The notes under the pieces: generated by a model | The model's database searches: none | Seen by the model: only the letters and a program-made list of their open reading frames with translations | What the model was told of the DNA's origin: nothing | Assembly: GCF_901709675.1 (NCBI RefSeq) | Contig: NC_051105.1 | Location: forward strand, 4,021,104-4,085,103 | DNA: 64,000 nucleotides | From: Syngnathus acus | Taxonomy: Eukaryota; Chordata; Actinopteri; Syngnathiformes; Syngnathidae | Direction: 5' to 3' | Program-made: the position numbers and the translations under genes | In this document: in pieces, positions 44,341 to 56,900 of the stretch | How the letters are laid out: each line of letters opens with the position of its first letter | Position numbering within the stretch: position 1 is the stretch's first letter

Positions 44341-46379
44341 AGAAGAATGTAAATCTAATCAATTATACTCTTTCTTTTATTTATTTATTTATTTTTCAAT
44401 GAAAACGCATTTGGAAAAAGTCACGGTATAATGAGGAATTTAAATTGGAAAACGAAAAGCTTTTTTTATGATCATAAATGCCAGGGTGAGGTGGCGATTC
44501 GCCATCCGTGAATTATCCTTTCATATCCCCTTTTTTTTTATTTTTTTAATCGTCAACTACAGCTTTGGCACGTCTTTTAATGAAGGCAGACTTCTGAGAA
44601 TTGTCAAAAGACAAAGAAATGACGCTTCCCTTTGACATTATTGTTTTATATTTTACTGCCTTTACAGGGGGTCATTAGGTGAATGCATCATTTAAAAACA
44701 AAGGTCTTCAATCAGCTTCCATACTGCTCTCCTGTGGGTGTGTGTGTGCGTGTTTGTATGTGTGTGTATGCAGGTAGCAAAGGCTATTTACTTGACTCAA
44801 AAGAAGAAGACTTTCTTCCCTTTTTTTATTATTATTTTTTGGACAACACAAGAGAAAACCTCCACCCCCGCCCTCCAAGTTGCCGTGGCGCGACCCAGTG
44901 TCTGCTGCTTTCTTGGGCTCAGGAGGTTTCTTGAGGGAGAGCAGAATGGAAGTTGAGCATCTTGCTGTGATCCAAAGAAAGTGTGCCAAATTCTATCAAC
45001 ACTGGATTAGCACACGACATTTGTGTTTGATCAGCGGAAGAAAAAGAAGAAAACGGTGAGGGGTGGAGGGAATAAAGCTGTTTCCTAGGAGCATAAAAAT
45101 GGAATTTTATCAAAGCATTGCTGTTCAGTCCCATGTCAACGGATGGTATGAGCCCCCTTTTTGTTTGGCAGGAAAATTGTATGTTCATGAAAATCAACTT
45201 GTTTTATTCTATAAATCCGACAAAAAGCTATTTTTCTAATTGTAAACTACACACAAAAGCTATGGTGGTCCATTTTTCACTAACAACCTCAGTTGAGGTA
45301 TTTTGTGATCAGGAAAATTAAAAAAAGTTACCATTTTCTATTTTATCCATTCATTTTGGTGGAATAATTAAATAACTAATGCCTTCAGAGACACCCACTT
45401 TTAATGAGGAATATGGCCACTCCCCTTCTTCTCCCTTCATGCCTTGATGGAAGTCACTTCAGGGAGCGATCACAGTTTGGCCATTAGAAATCTTTATACA
45501 GACATCGCTTATAATGTAAAAATTACAGGGACCATCAGACTCAAATGTATGTATGTGGATATCTCGACATAGGCCCACTTGAACCTCTAAAAATCTCTTA
45601 AAACTATGAGCCTTTCCATTGCTGACTTAAAAAGCAAAAAATGAACAGCAAACCAAAGTGTCATTTCTGTCACGTCTATTTGCTTTCAGAAGTCAACATA
45701 CGCAAACAATGCATCCCGAGAGGCTTTTTGGATGCTCACGGCGTCAGCAAACATGGTCGGTGGTGAATTTTGGTGGCAATGAATCACCATTTCAGACACA
45801 AGGTGACAACAGAATGTGACAAACCAAGCCAGGAACCAATGTGAATTAGAAAGCTTGCCTGTCTGCCTCCGGTGACGTAGACTGGCTGAGATGAAAAAAA
45901 AAAAGGAAGCAAGCTCAAATAGTGGCTGGAAAAGTTTGTCGTACATCTGATCTCTAAAGAAAAAAGCTCTTAAATCACTTCAAATTATTTTGGTGGTGAA
46001 ATTTGAGATAATTTTTACACTTAGACCTATTAGTGACAACATTCAACCCAGTTTAGTATACCTTTCACCATTGTAAAACCTTAAACAGTTTAAACGTGAA
46101 CACACTTATATTAAATCAAAAAGTGCAACGGGAGCTCTACCTTTCTTAACTCCTTCTCTCGGAATAACTGTCACCAAAAAGACGGTAAATGCACAGAATT
46201 ATTTCTCGGATGGATTTCCGAACTGTGAAGGACTAAGAAAGAAGCAGCAGTGCAAATGCTTTCTACGCAATTGTTTAATTGGCGAGTTATTGTATTTCAT
46301 ACACGTGGCAGCATGTTCACTTTTAAAATCAACCAATGGCTGTTGGGCCAATGTTGACATTTGGAGCAAACTCCCTGCT
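44341..46379. other. Intergenic, no gene recognised
   Basis: T-rich runs at about 44530 and 44830 and a short GT run at about 44737. No exon or TE signature. Confidence 0.4.
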
Positions 46380-46760
46380 GACTTAATCACGACAGATATT
46401 GCGTGTCATTTTGTGCGCCGCGCTCAGACCCGGGCTGATGGCAGGGCTCATAATTCACCACCGCTGTGAGGTGGGACTCGTGGGAGGTCACACGTCTCCC
46501 CGTTCTCTCTCGAGGTCACAAGCTTCATTCTGTCTCCGTGCCTTCCCATCCCGCTGAGCCAGCCAGTGTAAACACAAACAGCAGTGACGCAAAGAGGTCT
46601 TGAATGCACCAGAGATTCTGAGCAAAGCGACAAACAAGCCATCTGCTTAATCATAAAGGCGATCATTAGGTCAGACAAGTGTGTTATTGTGAAACCCCCA
46701 AACTCTGTTTCATGATGCTGGTTGACTTCCAAGCTGTAATTTGCAAACAATTTCCTAATG
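46380..46760. promoter_or_regulatory. Candidate conserved non-coding element
   Basis: GTGCGCCGCGCTCAGACCCGGG at the left edge, then GGCAGGGCTCATAATTCACC, GCTTAATCATAAAGGCGATC and CAAACAATTTCCTAATGAG. Repeat-free and non-coding in character. Texture-based. Confidence 0.25.
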
Positions 46761-47650
46761 AGAAATAACGTACAGTGATTATACCATAGTCGCGATATTA
46801 TTCAGTGGCTGGTAGAATTTAATTACTCAACCACTCAAGAGCAGTACCTTGACTTTCATGGTTAATACACAAGCTCACAAGTTAGTTTTCATGTATATCA
46901 ACCAAATGTTTCCCTTTGAGATGAATTAACATTTTATTAATTCATTCCAGCTGCTCAAACATCACAACTTTAATATGTTCTTGATTAAAAGAAAGCACAA
47001 TATTATATAAACACTTAATAAAAGAAAACATAATGAAATACTGATAACCTGCAAGTTTGATCCTCAATAATGCCAGTTTAGATTGGCTCCAGCTCCATTT
47101 TGACATTCAAGGTTTTATTTCGATTGGGAAAAGAATATATTTGTTTTCTAGCCACCCTAAAAAATCTTCAGAAAACATTTTCCAAGAAAAACAGGCCAAG
47201 GGAGGGACAAAACAAACAAAGAAAACAAATCAGAAAACAACAAAAATACACAGTATATCATTTTTAAAATATTTTAAAATATTGCTTATTTTTCAAATCA
47301 GCGGACATGCATGGGTTTAGCATCATCCTATTTTGCAGACTTAGTCGTACTGTACTAAAGTGGGGCTATACCCGTAAAAGAGAAAAAATAATATATTTTA
47401 GAATTAAAAAAAAAGCTGGAAGGTGAAGGAAAATAAATTAAGTAACTAATCAAATAAATAAAGAAAAATGCTAAATAAACAATCTGACATATTTGTTTGA
47501 CTATTTATTTTCATTTAATAATTGGCTTGTAAATTTGGTTTGATCTAAAAGAGGGATTAACTTGTTTGTTCGTTTGTTTGTTTTTAAAAGTATTAATATA
47601 ACATACACACACTTCAAGCTCCAAAATTGGTCACACGTCCCGCCCCCCGG
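46761..47650. other. Intergenic, A+T-rich
   Basis: No gene. A-rich frames at 47057-47320 are chance. (GTTT)n-like wording lies at about 47565-47585. Confidence 0.4.
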
Positions 47651-47654
47651 AACC

Positions 47655-47770
47655 TCAGGTCCAATGAGCTGGTCCCCTGTCAGTCCCAGCCCCTTTTGCC
47701 GCCTTGACCAATCAGAGGCCAAGACTTCACTTACTTAGCCAATCGAGGTCTTCCATTCGCATGAGGAAAA
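47655..47770 (+). promoter_or_regulatory. TATA-less promoter with three CCAAT boxes
   Basis: CCAAT pentamers at 47661, 47708 (within GACCAATCAGAGG, a strong NF-Y site) and 47739 (AGCCAATCGAGG) are spaced 47 and 31 bp. A short GC-rich patch (CGCCCCCCGG) precedes them and a small start exon follows at once. This is the usual layout of a housekeeping promoter. Confidence 0.6.
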
Positions 47771-47814
47771 ATGGCGGCGCCCGTCAGAAGGACTGTCAAA
47801 CGACTTTTGCAACA
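47771..47814 (+). CDS. First coding exon of an unidentified gene (possible clybl)
   Basis: ATG in a strong context (AAAAATGGC) encodes MAAPVRRTVKRLLQ and two bases of the next codon, ending at a consensus donor GTAAGT (47815). Basic residues without acidic ones, in an amphipathic spacing, look like the start of a mitochondrial presequence. An ATG at 47761 in another frame is less likely, as it would code only through the intron. No second exon was found in the remaining 16 kb, so the next intron is long. In mammals the mitochondrial gene CLYBL lies on the far side of GPR183, transcribed the opposite way, with very long introns; position and orientation fit here, but the peptide is too short to identify the gene. 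Confidence 0.5.
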
Positions 47815-48413
47815 GTAAGTCCGATTTTCTGCTTTAAGATGCTTTTGCTTTCATTACCACTTGCAGAATGTGCCCCTGTGACCTTGTTCAACCAACTATG
47901 GGGCATATTTTGCATGTTTTGTAGCCGATCAGCTGTATAGCACCTAGGAGTACATCAGAGTTTGAATTGCTTCATTTGTTTACTTACCCTGTTGTATAAA
48001 ATACCAGAAAGGTGCATTCTGTGCAAATTGACATTTGATGCAATCTATTTGGTTATCTGTCTCATATGTGATGATTTGGCTTTTGCTTTTGTTATACCTA
48101 TAGTCACTGTTATATTAAATAACCAATTTTCCATTTGCATCAGATGTCAGTCAGGCTATGGTCCTCAAAGGTAGCCTCGTTAGATTTAAAATGTACCTCA
48201 CGTGAAATTAAAAAGCTTTGCAGTCCATTGCCTCCACATTGTAGAGTGCACTTCCTTTTAATCTTACATACATCTGCACAGTAAATCCCTTTGGAAAACT
48301 TTAAACAAAATGAAGAAACCATGCAGTTCATAATGTTTTTAAGATGATTCAAGAATGCAAGACCTACTGTTTGCTGTCATGCATGCATAAATGTACAATT
48401 ATATGTGATAGTA
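47815..48413. other. Start of a putative long intron, nothing recognised
   Basis: About 600 bp without a repeat or exon signature between the donor at 47815 and the fold-back element. Confidence 0.4.
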
Positions 48414-48719
48414 TACACTACCGTTCAAAAGTTTGGGGTCACAAAATTGTTTGGGTGACCCCAAACTTTTGAACGGTAGTGTATATATTTATTTAGATAA
48501 TTATTTATAGATTATATATATAATCTTCTGTGTAAAAAAAATCTTATAATATATATGTATACTTATATTCATAGATTATATATAATCTTATACAAATATA
48601 AGATATAATTTATAATATTTAATTCATAATATTTTATTATAATAATATTTACACTACCGTTCAAAAGTTTGGGGTCACCCAAACAATTTTGTGACCCCAA
48701 ACTTTTGAACGGTAGTGTA
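48414..48719. mobile_element. Double-hairpin fold-back MITE, copy B
   Basis: Modules 48414-48483 and 48650-48719 have the same design as in copy A at 27484, but here both hairpins are perfect (29-bp arms, 12-nt loops AAAATTGTTTGG and CCAAACAATTTT). 306 bp. It differs from copy A by two substitutions in the left module and a 2-bp length change in an A run. Flanks differ, so the two are separate insertions rather than a segmental duplication. Confidence 0.88.
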
Positions 48720-48728
48720 TGTAAAAAT

Positions 48729-48990
48729 GGGCGGCATGGTGGGGCACTGCTTAACACGTTGCCTCACAGTTTAGGGGTGCAGGGTTCGATTCTGGCTCCG
48801 GCCTTCTTGTGTGGAGTTTGCATGTTCTCCCTGTGCTTGCGTGGCTTTCCTCTAGTTTCCTCCTACAACCCCAAAACATTCATGGTAGGCTGATTGAGCA
48901 CTCCAAATTGCCCTTAGGTGTGAGTGTGAATGGTTGTTTGTGTGCCCTGCGATTGGCTGGCAACCAGTTCAGGGTGCCTCCTGACTCTGT
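48729..48990 (+). mobile_element. tRNA-derived SINE
   Basis: GGCGGCATGGTGGGGCACTGC and GGGTTCGATTCTGG (A and B box-like), GGAGTTTGCATGTTCTCCC, GTGTGAGTGTGAATGG, GATTGGCTGGCAACCAGTTC. It starts 10 bp after the fold-back element. Confidence 0.88.
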
Positions 48991-49745
48991 ATTTCACATT
49001 AGCGATTAGCATTAGCTCTCCATATTCTTATGTTCTCTTTTGCTGCTCAGTGTTGCACGCTTTACGACTTCCCGTCTGCCTTAACTTTTTGTGCTAATTC
49101 AGAAGTGTTACTTATTCGCTGCCACAGAGACGAGCAGCGCACATCTGACTCGTTTGATAGAGAAATCACGGTGAGGGACCATCCTGTTCCACTTTAGTCC
49201 TGAAGATGGGTTATCAGTTGGCCCCAATGCAAGTGGACTGTAATTGTGAAAAAGGTAAAAATATATATTTTTTTTCTGGGAAGGATGGGCATTTATCAAG
49301 ACTTTGATTGCCTAATGATTGAATTTACAAGTGCTTTTTTTAGAGTCCTGAAAATACTTAGAAAAGTTTTTTTTTTTTTTTTCCTCCCTCTGATCGTTTT
49401 TTGGCAAATGAAATGCTCTTTAGAAAAATGTTCAAAATGCTATTGCAACACCAATTAACAAAACATTGAATGTTCAGAACTCCTGTTTCCAAGTTAGTGC
49501 TGTATTGAACAGAGTAATGACGTCCGCTCAAGTTATGCACCTTTTTCCAACTAGTGCTTTCCATTTCATTTGAATTGCAAATGATCGACAATTAATTCCA
49601 CACAATCGAAATAATTTCACGAATCTCTTTTTGTGTAGCCGCACTGTTATTCGGGTTCTCACCAAATTTCAATGGCTTGTGTGGCTTTTGCATGATTCGT
49701 CTTACTAAAAACCCAACAAAATGTCTCTCGCCTTTGCTTTTAACA
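48991..49745. other. Intronic or intergenic, nothing recognised
   Basis: Includes T18-type runs at about 49369. No exon or repeat family identified. Confidence 0.4.
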
Positions 49746-49749
49746 CTTG

Positions 49750-50260
49750 GCGGAGGTAATGAATGTAATAGGTACAGTTTACAGCCTCAACAAAGGGTCA
49801 CGTCTTTCTAATTGGATCCGTTGTGACTTGAGGGAATCGGCGTCTACGAGGGTAAATGCTCAGACGGCCGAGACCCGAAGAGGAATGTGCGCGATTGTTG
49901 TTTTGTTTTATGAACAGCCCAGATCCGCCCTCGCTTTGCCTCGACACTGGCGGCCGACTGCTCTTTGTCACCAACACCCTCGCGTCAAAGATGCAACGGC
50001 ATCCTGGGAGGAAAAGCGTTGGCTGCCGCTATGAAGTCGACAAGTGATGAAAGTAGCCTGGAGCTTGTCAATTAAGAGAGCCAAGGCCTGGACCTTATAA
50101 GTTAATGGGCAGTTTCCCCTCTAGGGGCCTGCTAGGGCTTTATAGCAATGCTTATAAAAAGCTAATGCGTAATGCATCCCTATAACATTTTCAATTAAGT
50201 GACGTGAAGCGGTGCCCGCGCTTGCTCGAATACTTTTCATTGCATTGATCAGGATGGGAC
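49750..50260. promoter_or_regulatory. Candidate conserved non-coding element, strongest in the window
   Basis: 49850-50030 is CpG-rich; 50050-50210 carries dense homeodomain/POU-like words (CTTGTCAATTAAGAGAG, AAGCTAATGCGTAATGCATC, TTTTCAATTAAGTGACGTG) and GGACCTTATAAGTTAATGGG. No repeat and no coherent frame. If the host gene is clybl, the nearby developmental genes zic2/zic5 of vertebrates would be natural targets; that is speculation. Confidence 0.35.
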
Positions 50261-53190
50261 GCTTTCCAATCACCACAGTCGTTTTTAAAGTGGCAACTAC
50301 TGTACAGAACTGTATTTTGATGCTACCTATAAGTGGGTGTTGCAGAGTTACTGGTGATAAAATATTACAGTATTTTGTAATCAATATTGGGATACAGTGA
50401 TTATGGCCGGGCGATAGATCAATATAATGTATATCATAATATAGACCTGATCAATATCAATATTTTTACAATACAAGGTTTTTTTTAACCACTTATTTAA
50501 AGTTAAATATTAGATTTTAAAACAGAATTACTTCAACTTTTTTTCCCGCAGGTCCTTATTTTGAGGGGTGAAAAAATACATTAATATATTATGATATCGA
50601 CTAGTCTAAAATAATCGTGATACACTTTTTAACCGTATTGTCGTGACATAGCAGGGATTATCAAGCCGAAATCAACAGGTGCTAGTTCAACAAATTAGAA
50701 TTTTGTTCAAACATTTATTTCCGTACTGCAGTTTAATTTAAAAATTAATGAAATCATATACTGACTTATTAAAAAAAAAAGAAACATACTTTTCAGAAGG
50801 CCATTTCTTATCTTGTTTTTAATCAAAAATATATTTTATTGTTCATGTACAATACTGCTGTAATTTCTCACAATGTTGAATTCAGGGTTTGTTAACCAAA
50901 TAATATTATTTAATTTCACAATAACATTCGGAAGACCTAATGTAACAGTGTACATCTTTACACAGTGTCACTTGTCAAACATCACAAAAATTGTCTTCTG
51001 GTTTAACTTTTGAGTTGGCATATGTCACAGTAAATACCATTGTACAGTTTTTCTTCTTCCTCTTCTTCCTACTCTAAAACATTAATGCTTTGATGATGGC
51101 TGACATGTAGGAAGAGATAAACTGGCAGTCACTTGTGATCTGTACCATGAAAGACGTTTCACAATATCAATATTTTGTTCCAGCCCTCGGACTTCCCGAG
51201 TATATTCGTATATCCTTGAATACTTTTAACACTAGAATCACATATATTTGCGCGAGATTTATTTGTATAGCAGAGGGGGAAATCCTCGATGAAAATCCCC
51301 TCACTCATCTGGTGTCGTCTGCGCTCGAGCCGGGTTTGGCTTCCGGTAAAAAAATAAATGAGTGTTTGAATAAACACCCGTGTGTTGACACCTCATTTCC
51401 TCATTGATTGGCGCTGGAAGCCGAGAGCTCGAAGTGTGTTTGTGGGTGTGTGGCCATAATCCAATCAGGTGGGAAAACAACCAGTGGGAATGTTTAAGCA
51501 ACTTCTTCAGCCGCTTCATCCTTTGCTTAATCTTTAGTTTTGAATGTATCGATACGTTTCTTGACTCTTAGAGATTTTTCACTGCCTTTAGTCTCATTCC
51601 AAGTTGTGCTGCAACATGTCAGGCAGCATGCAAGTTTGCTCAGTAGGTTCCAATAATCGTGATTAGTCAGTTTGTACTGTTCATATGTGTTAGAGGTCCA
51701 TGTATGTTCACATAACTGTTGTTTGAAGACTTAAAACATATATGCTAATTTCTGTTAGCTCCTTCCTCTATGATGTTTTGCATTAGGTGTTAGTATTAAG
51801 CTAGTGGGTTTGTTTTTATTTGTGTGTTGGAAGAGTATATATTTGGCTACCATTGTTTAAATATACATTGTTAAATTGTCTTTGGTTGTATGTATCAGTT
51901 ACAGTAAACTTCAAATGGGACAAATAATATTGAAGCAAGCACACTTGGCCTCTTGGAAAATTGTGCAAGAAAGAGGCGCTAATACTTTCAGCAGCATGCT
52001 TAAAGCGTGTGTGAGTAGTAAAACTAAATTTTAGAAAAAATCTTTTAAATCACAGATTCCCAGCTATTGTGGATGGGTTTGGAATGTATTCCCTGTAATA
52101 AACAGTGATTCACTGTTTTAGGCATTACATCATAATCAAATGTAACCCTTTTTTATTGACTCATGAATGGCTCACCCACCAAGCGTTTTTTTTTTTGTTA
52201 ACGCCTCCATTTTCAAGGCAATGCATCAATAAATGGCTCTATTACCTGCTGTTGACGCAGCTAAGCTTGCCTTTGAAATGTGTTACAGAGCATTAAGTTA
52301 ACACATGTTGCTATGCAAAAACAAACTCTGGCAACTGGTGTGGGGGGCCAGCTGAGTAAACGTGCTGGATGGAGGCAAGGGGTGGGTGGGCAGTGAGAGG
52401 GAAGAGGCCCCACACTACACTTGTCCCGACGAAAGGTGGATCCATGCGGCCAACAGATGGATCTGTTAGCCTGTATCCCCCGGAGGCAAGAAAACAACCC
52501 AAGCAAGTGTCTCAGCTCCAGCACAGAAGCCTTTGATCAAAAGCACATCTTCAGCCGCCGACGGGTTGGAAAGAAAAAAAAGTAGAGAGAGAGACTTTTC
52601 GGACCCTCGGAGTGCACATCTGTATAAACAGAATCAGGGAGGAATGTGTGAACAATGGAACAAAAGAATTTTGTTCTTGGCTAATAGGTCATATACATTT
52701 GGGAACTTAGTATTTAATGAAGAGACATGGAATTTTCTTTGCTTTTAAAGATAGCAAGCTGAGAACGTGTGTTTTTGCTCTTTACAGATGTGAAGTAAAA
52801 GTCTGTTGGAATTTTCATCTTAAGTTTTAGTAGATGGAATTACATACAGCTGAACTTCTATCAAGTTTTTTAAGACAAGACCATTTTTTTCCTGTTCTAG
52901 ATAAGGATAAAAAAACAACAAGCAATATTACGTATAACAACAAAACACTGTCTTTACTGAGGAAGTTATTTGAATGTGTTTTGTCAACCGTTAATCATCG
53001 TGAAATAGAAAAGCATGTATATTAACCTTTTTGAAAAGTGATGAATTATCTTTGAGGAGTAATCCAAGTCTGCTCACAAAATGAAGCTAATTTAAAACAC
53101 TTAGAAAAATGGAGTTCCCTGATTTTGCCTCACCTGTCCCAATGTTTTAACGTTTACCACAACTGTATAAACAATCGACAAGTGACTAAT
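50261..53190. other. Intronic or intergenic, nothing recognised
   Basis: Mostly A+T-rich (50400-50900 especially). 52330-52560 is richer in G and C (GGGGTGGGTGGGCAGTGAG). Overlapping short frames at 51135-51519 and 52261-52524 have no family features. Confidence 0.4.
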
Positions 53191-53194
53191 AAAC

Positions 53195-53980
53195 AATGGT
53201 GACGCTCAGTGCTTTAAGTGGGCTGGTACGCAACGGTACGGAGAATATTAGTTTCTAGTCTACCGGGAATGTTTACGGTGTATTGGAATTTCACATGGGC
53301 CCACAGTACCCTCTACTCATACGACTCAGTAATAGTCCGATTTATACGATTCAGTTATCTGGGTACCTCAAATTCAAAAAGATGATAGAGGAAATCTATC
53401 GATTTTATTCCCGAGGTCTGTTATGAAGCAACAAATTTGGACGGAACTTCCGTTAAGAGACTTCTGGCCAAATGCTCCCATTGGTTACAATGAGTTTCAC
53501 TTTACGGAGCAGTGTTTTTGAACGTTTTTCGACACCCCTGTTTTGAAGCGATCATTCGCCCTAAGTGCATTGAAAAATGTCTTGCACGCCTTGGGAGATT
53601 GTTGCGCTGCTGGTGCTTCTACTAACAAGCGGAAGAAGTTGAATCTGTTACTACAAGAGCATTGTTTTTGACTGGCTTTCCCAGGCGAAGAAAAAGTGCT
53701 GTTTTGAGCCTCCAAAGATTCTACCTTTGACCTGAGCATGAGGAACACGAGAACAGACCAAGCTCAAGTAGCTCAAGAGAAACCCATTCTGAAGGTGTAG
53801 CCGAGGATCCTAAAAGAATCGTTTTAGGAGTGCATGAAGCCATTGCAGAGAAGGTGTTATACTTCAACAAGATTACCTCAAAGGAGAAAACTTGTAGTTT
53901 AGATTTGAAATGTATCCGAGTCTTGGAACTTTTCTGACACACGTACAACATCAACGGCAATCAAGAGGTTTTACATTTCA
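53195..53980 (+). mobile_element. Probable decayed DNA transposon
   Basis: Starts CAGTGCTTTAAGTGGGCTGGTACG, wording that resembles the end of a fish hAT-type transposon. The following 700 bp has codon-like texture (for example 53755-53935 is nearly open on the plus strand) but is broken by stops in every frame. No single transposase motif could be pinned down. Confidence 0.35.
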
Positions 53981-56900
53981 ATGTATTTATGGTGTGCTGC
54001 CATCAAATATAAAAGTTCTTATTAGGTGCTGATAGCCGAGTTGCTCTAAGTATGAGTAATCATTCCTAATTGCTTCCTTAAGAATATGTTGATGTTATAG
54101 CTCTGTATCCCATGTCGTATTAATTTGCTAGCAGTTTGTTTCGTGTATACGTGCACCAGGATATTACTTCCAGGATTGCAGTAAGACTGATTTATTTATT
54201 TTTTTAAACAATTAAATAGGCCCATAATTTTGTTTCTTTTTTGGGGGCAGTTAACCCCTCCTCCCCCTTCTGTTGCCGGGTATTGTGGGTGGTGTTTTGG
54301 GTGTTCTCACCCCTCTGAAGTTGGCTCATTGCCATGGTGACGATCAGTCAGTTTGAGAACGATGAGGTGTAATTTAGCAGCATTTCCTGTCTGATACGCA
54401 ACACCATAATGTGTAATGGGTTTTACTTTTTTATAGAGGGGTGTTTGTTAAGCAGGCACAGCAGGGGGGGGAGGCTGTACATGGTTCTCTGAGCCTTTCC
54501 ACCTTTGTTTGTTTCAAGTTTCCAGTGTATGCACCGATAGCAGAGATGCTGAGGTCTTGTAGATGCCCTTCTTAGTGTGGCCCATTAGGGTCAATATGAA
54601 CAGTAGTCTTCATGTCATGGTTATTGTCCATTAAATTTTACCGAACTAATAATAACTACTGCACATTTGTATGTACTGTTGCCCCAAGTACTGGTACCAG
54701 CATGGTATCCTAAATTTCGGGGGAAAAATAACCCAGGGGGGATTCTACCCTTCATTCCAGTGATTGAGATGTCAAACAGAGGAAATGATGACTTTATTAT
54801 TAGCGTAGCTTTTTGCACTAGCGTTCAAACAACACAGATGGCAGTAACAAACAACTCCTATGGCACTTAAGTGGAATAGCCATGGCCCATGTTTCCCTTG
54901 GACTGTCCATCATATGTGATTAAAAAAACAACAACCTCAATTTATAATTGTATTCTGATTTCTAAATGAGCTAACCAAAACAAGTTTATAAATCCAACAA
55001 ATTGGCTACAAACAGTTTGGTACTGTGTCGCACATCCCAGCACATCATTGGCACGAGTCTGAGACAGACGGCGTCCTGCGAGCGCTATACTTCATTAGAA
55101 ACACGTTGCACCTCCATCACACACATTCGAAACAGCAGGGTCATCCTCTTAGCACCGGTCTTTTTTTTATCGTCAACAAAGCCGTGCCTCTACATCTCTT
55201 CCCATCAGTGTCCGCTAATGATGCGCATCTCTTTACACTGTCCTCTCTTTGTCACTCATTTGTATACTCATCTCTGCATCGCTCTCTCGCTTCCACGATG
55301 TTTGTTTGGCTGCTGAGTTTTTGTTTGTTTATTGTTTCCAGATGGCAGACGCAGACTTAATTTGTGTGGCTTTCAAGTTTCCCAGAGCGCTTTTTACTGC
55401 CTTGGCTCAAGCGCTTATCCTGTTTCCTCTAGCTGGGCTTTATGGTGGGCCTTTTAATACTGGAAACAACTGTCACTACCACACACTAGCAGTGTACGTC
55501 AATGAAGATCATGTTGAGAATCTTCACTTCAGTCGAGCTCCGAATGAGGGAATACTTTTCCTTCACCAGAGGGCTCTGTAAATCAGTATATTTATGTTCA
55601 TCATGCAGTACTTGGAGATTATGTGACAAACTCGTACTGTTGACTGTTTCGCTCTCATCTCCAGACCCCGCTGAGTCTCGTCTGGGCATCATTAAGCACC
55701 GCTACGTCACTTATTTACAGGAACCCAGGAGGCAGACTCACCCAGTAAACGCGGGGGAGGACCAAGCGCTTGTCCTTACTCATCGGATGCGGTTTTAAGA
55801 AGATGCAGTAATAATCAAAGCTCTCGGCTATACAAAATACTTCGCCTTAAAGGGGGCTTCTCTCCTGGCCAGTGCTGAGTGATTACCCTAGCATTTGGAA
55901 TCGCCTAATCCCATTTTTAGCTGCAATTTACCTCTGACTGGTCCATGGGGTGGACTTCCCTGACCCACTCCCAAAAATCTCATGCAACCTAGATTATCCT
56001 TTGATTTGTCCTTTTTGTACAATCATTGAGACGTCACCTCCCTATGCCCATTGAGTGTACTCAGTCGTGGTTTCGATCCATTCAAACCGAAGGCACAGCC
56101 AAGAGAATCCGAGCCGAAGTGCGAGGGGTTCCGACAGTAACGTTCGTGTAATCAGTGGTGTTTTTTTGCTGAGCCTCCTGGCTGGCCAAGCTAATCTCAT
56201 CAGGGTTTGGGCTCGACTGCCGGGGTGAGCGAGAGGACAGCCTAGCATGACCCATATCTCCGTGCCAAGACGGCTACACAACTCTGTCGCAACTGTGCAG
56301 TCACATCAGTTTACTACGAGGACGAGGCCCTCTGCCAGGGTGTTTACTACGGAACTGTCTGGCACAACAAGATAATGCCCGTGCTAATGCCCTCCAAGGA
56401 CACAGCCACTCGCATTAATGATGGCCTGAAATTTCTCATCATACACAGACTCTTATCATTTGTAGAAATACAGAATTGGCTATGTTACAGTAATCAGCTT
56501 TCCTCGTCTTGGTTTACTATGTTTCTTTTTATTGAAACAAACATAATTCAAAGGGGCCCTTTGCACGCAAATTAAACAGATTTATACCCAAATAAACTTT
56601 TATTTCTTTTCCGACCATTAAATTGAATACCAATTGATAAGTTGACCATCAAGATTTATGTTATGTGGAATTATTTTTGAATAAATCAAATCTCTAGATA
56701 ATTAAGGATAAATTGAGTGAAATATATGACAAGTGCAAACAAGTTGGCGGTCTAAAGAACATGATCTGAGCTTTGGGAAGGTGACGTAGATCCAAACCTT
56801 GTTGATCTGAGGAAGTTTTGTCAACTAATACGTACATAAGCGGTTCAGATAATGGATGGACGGATATTTGATTGTGCTACTTATTTATTCATTATTTGAT

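Noticed and set aside
55249-55581. Open frame following a TTGTTTCCAG acceptor-like site with ATGGCAGACGC
   Set aside because: Peptide matches no family known to me, and there is no donor or following exon; left as an unremarkable frame.
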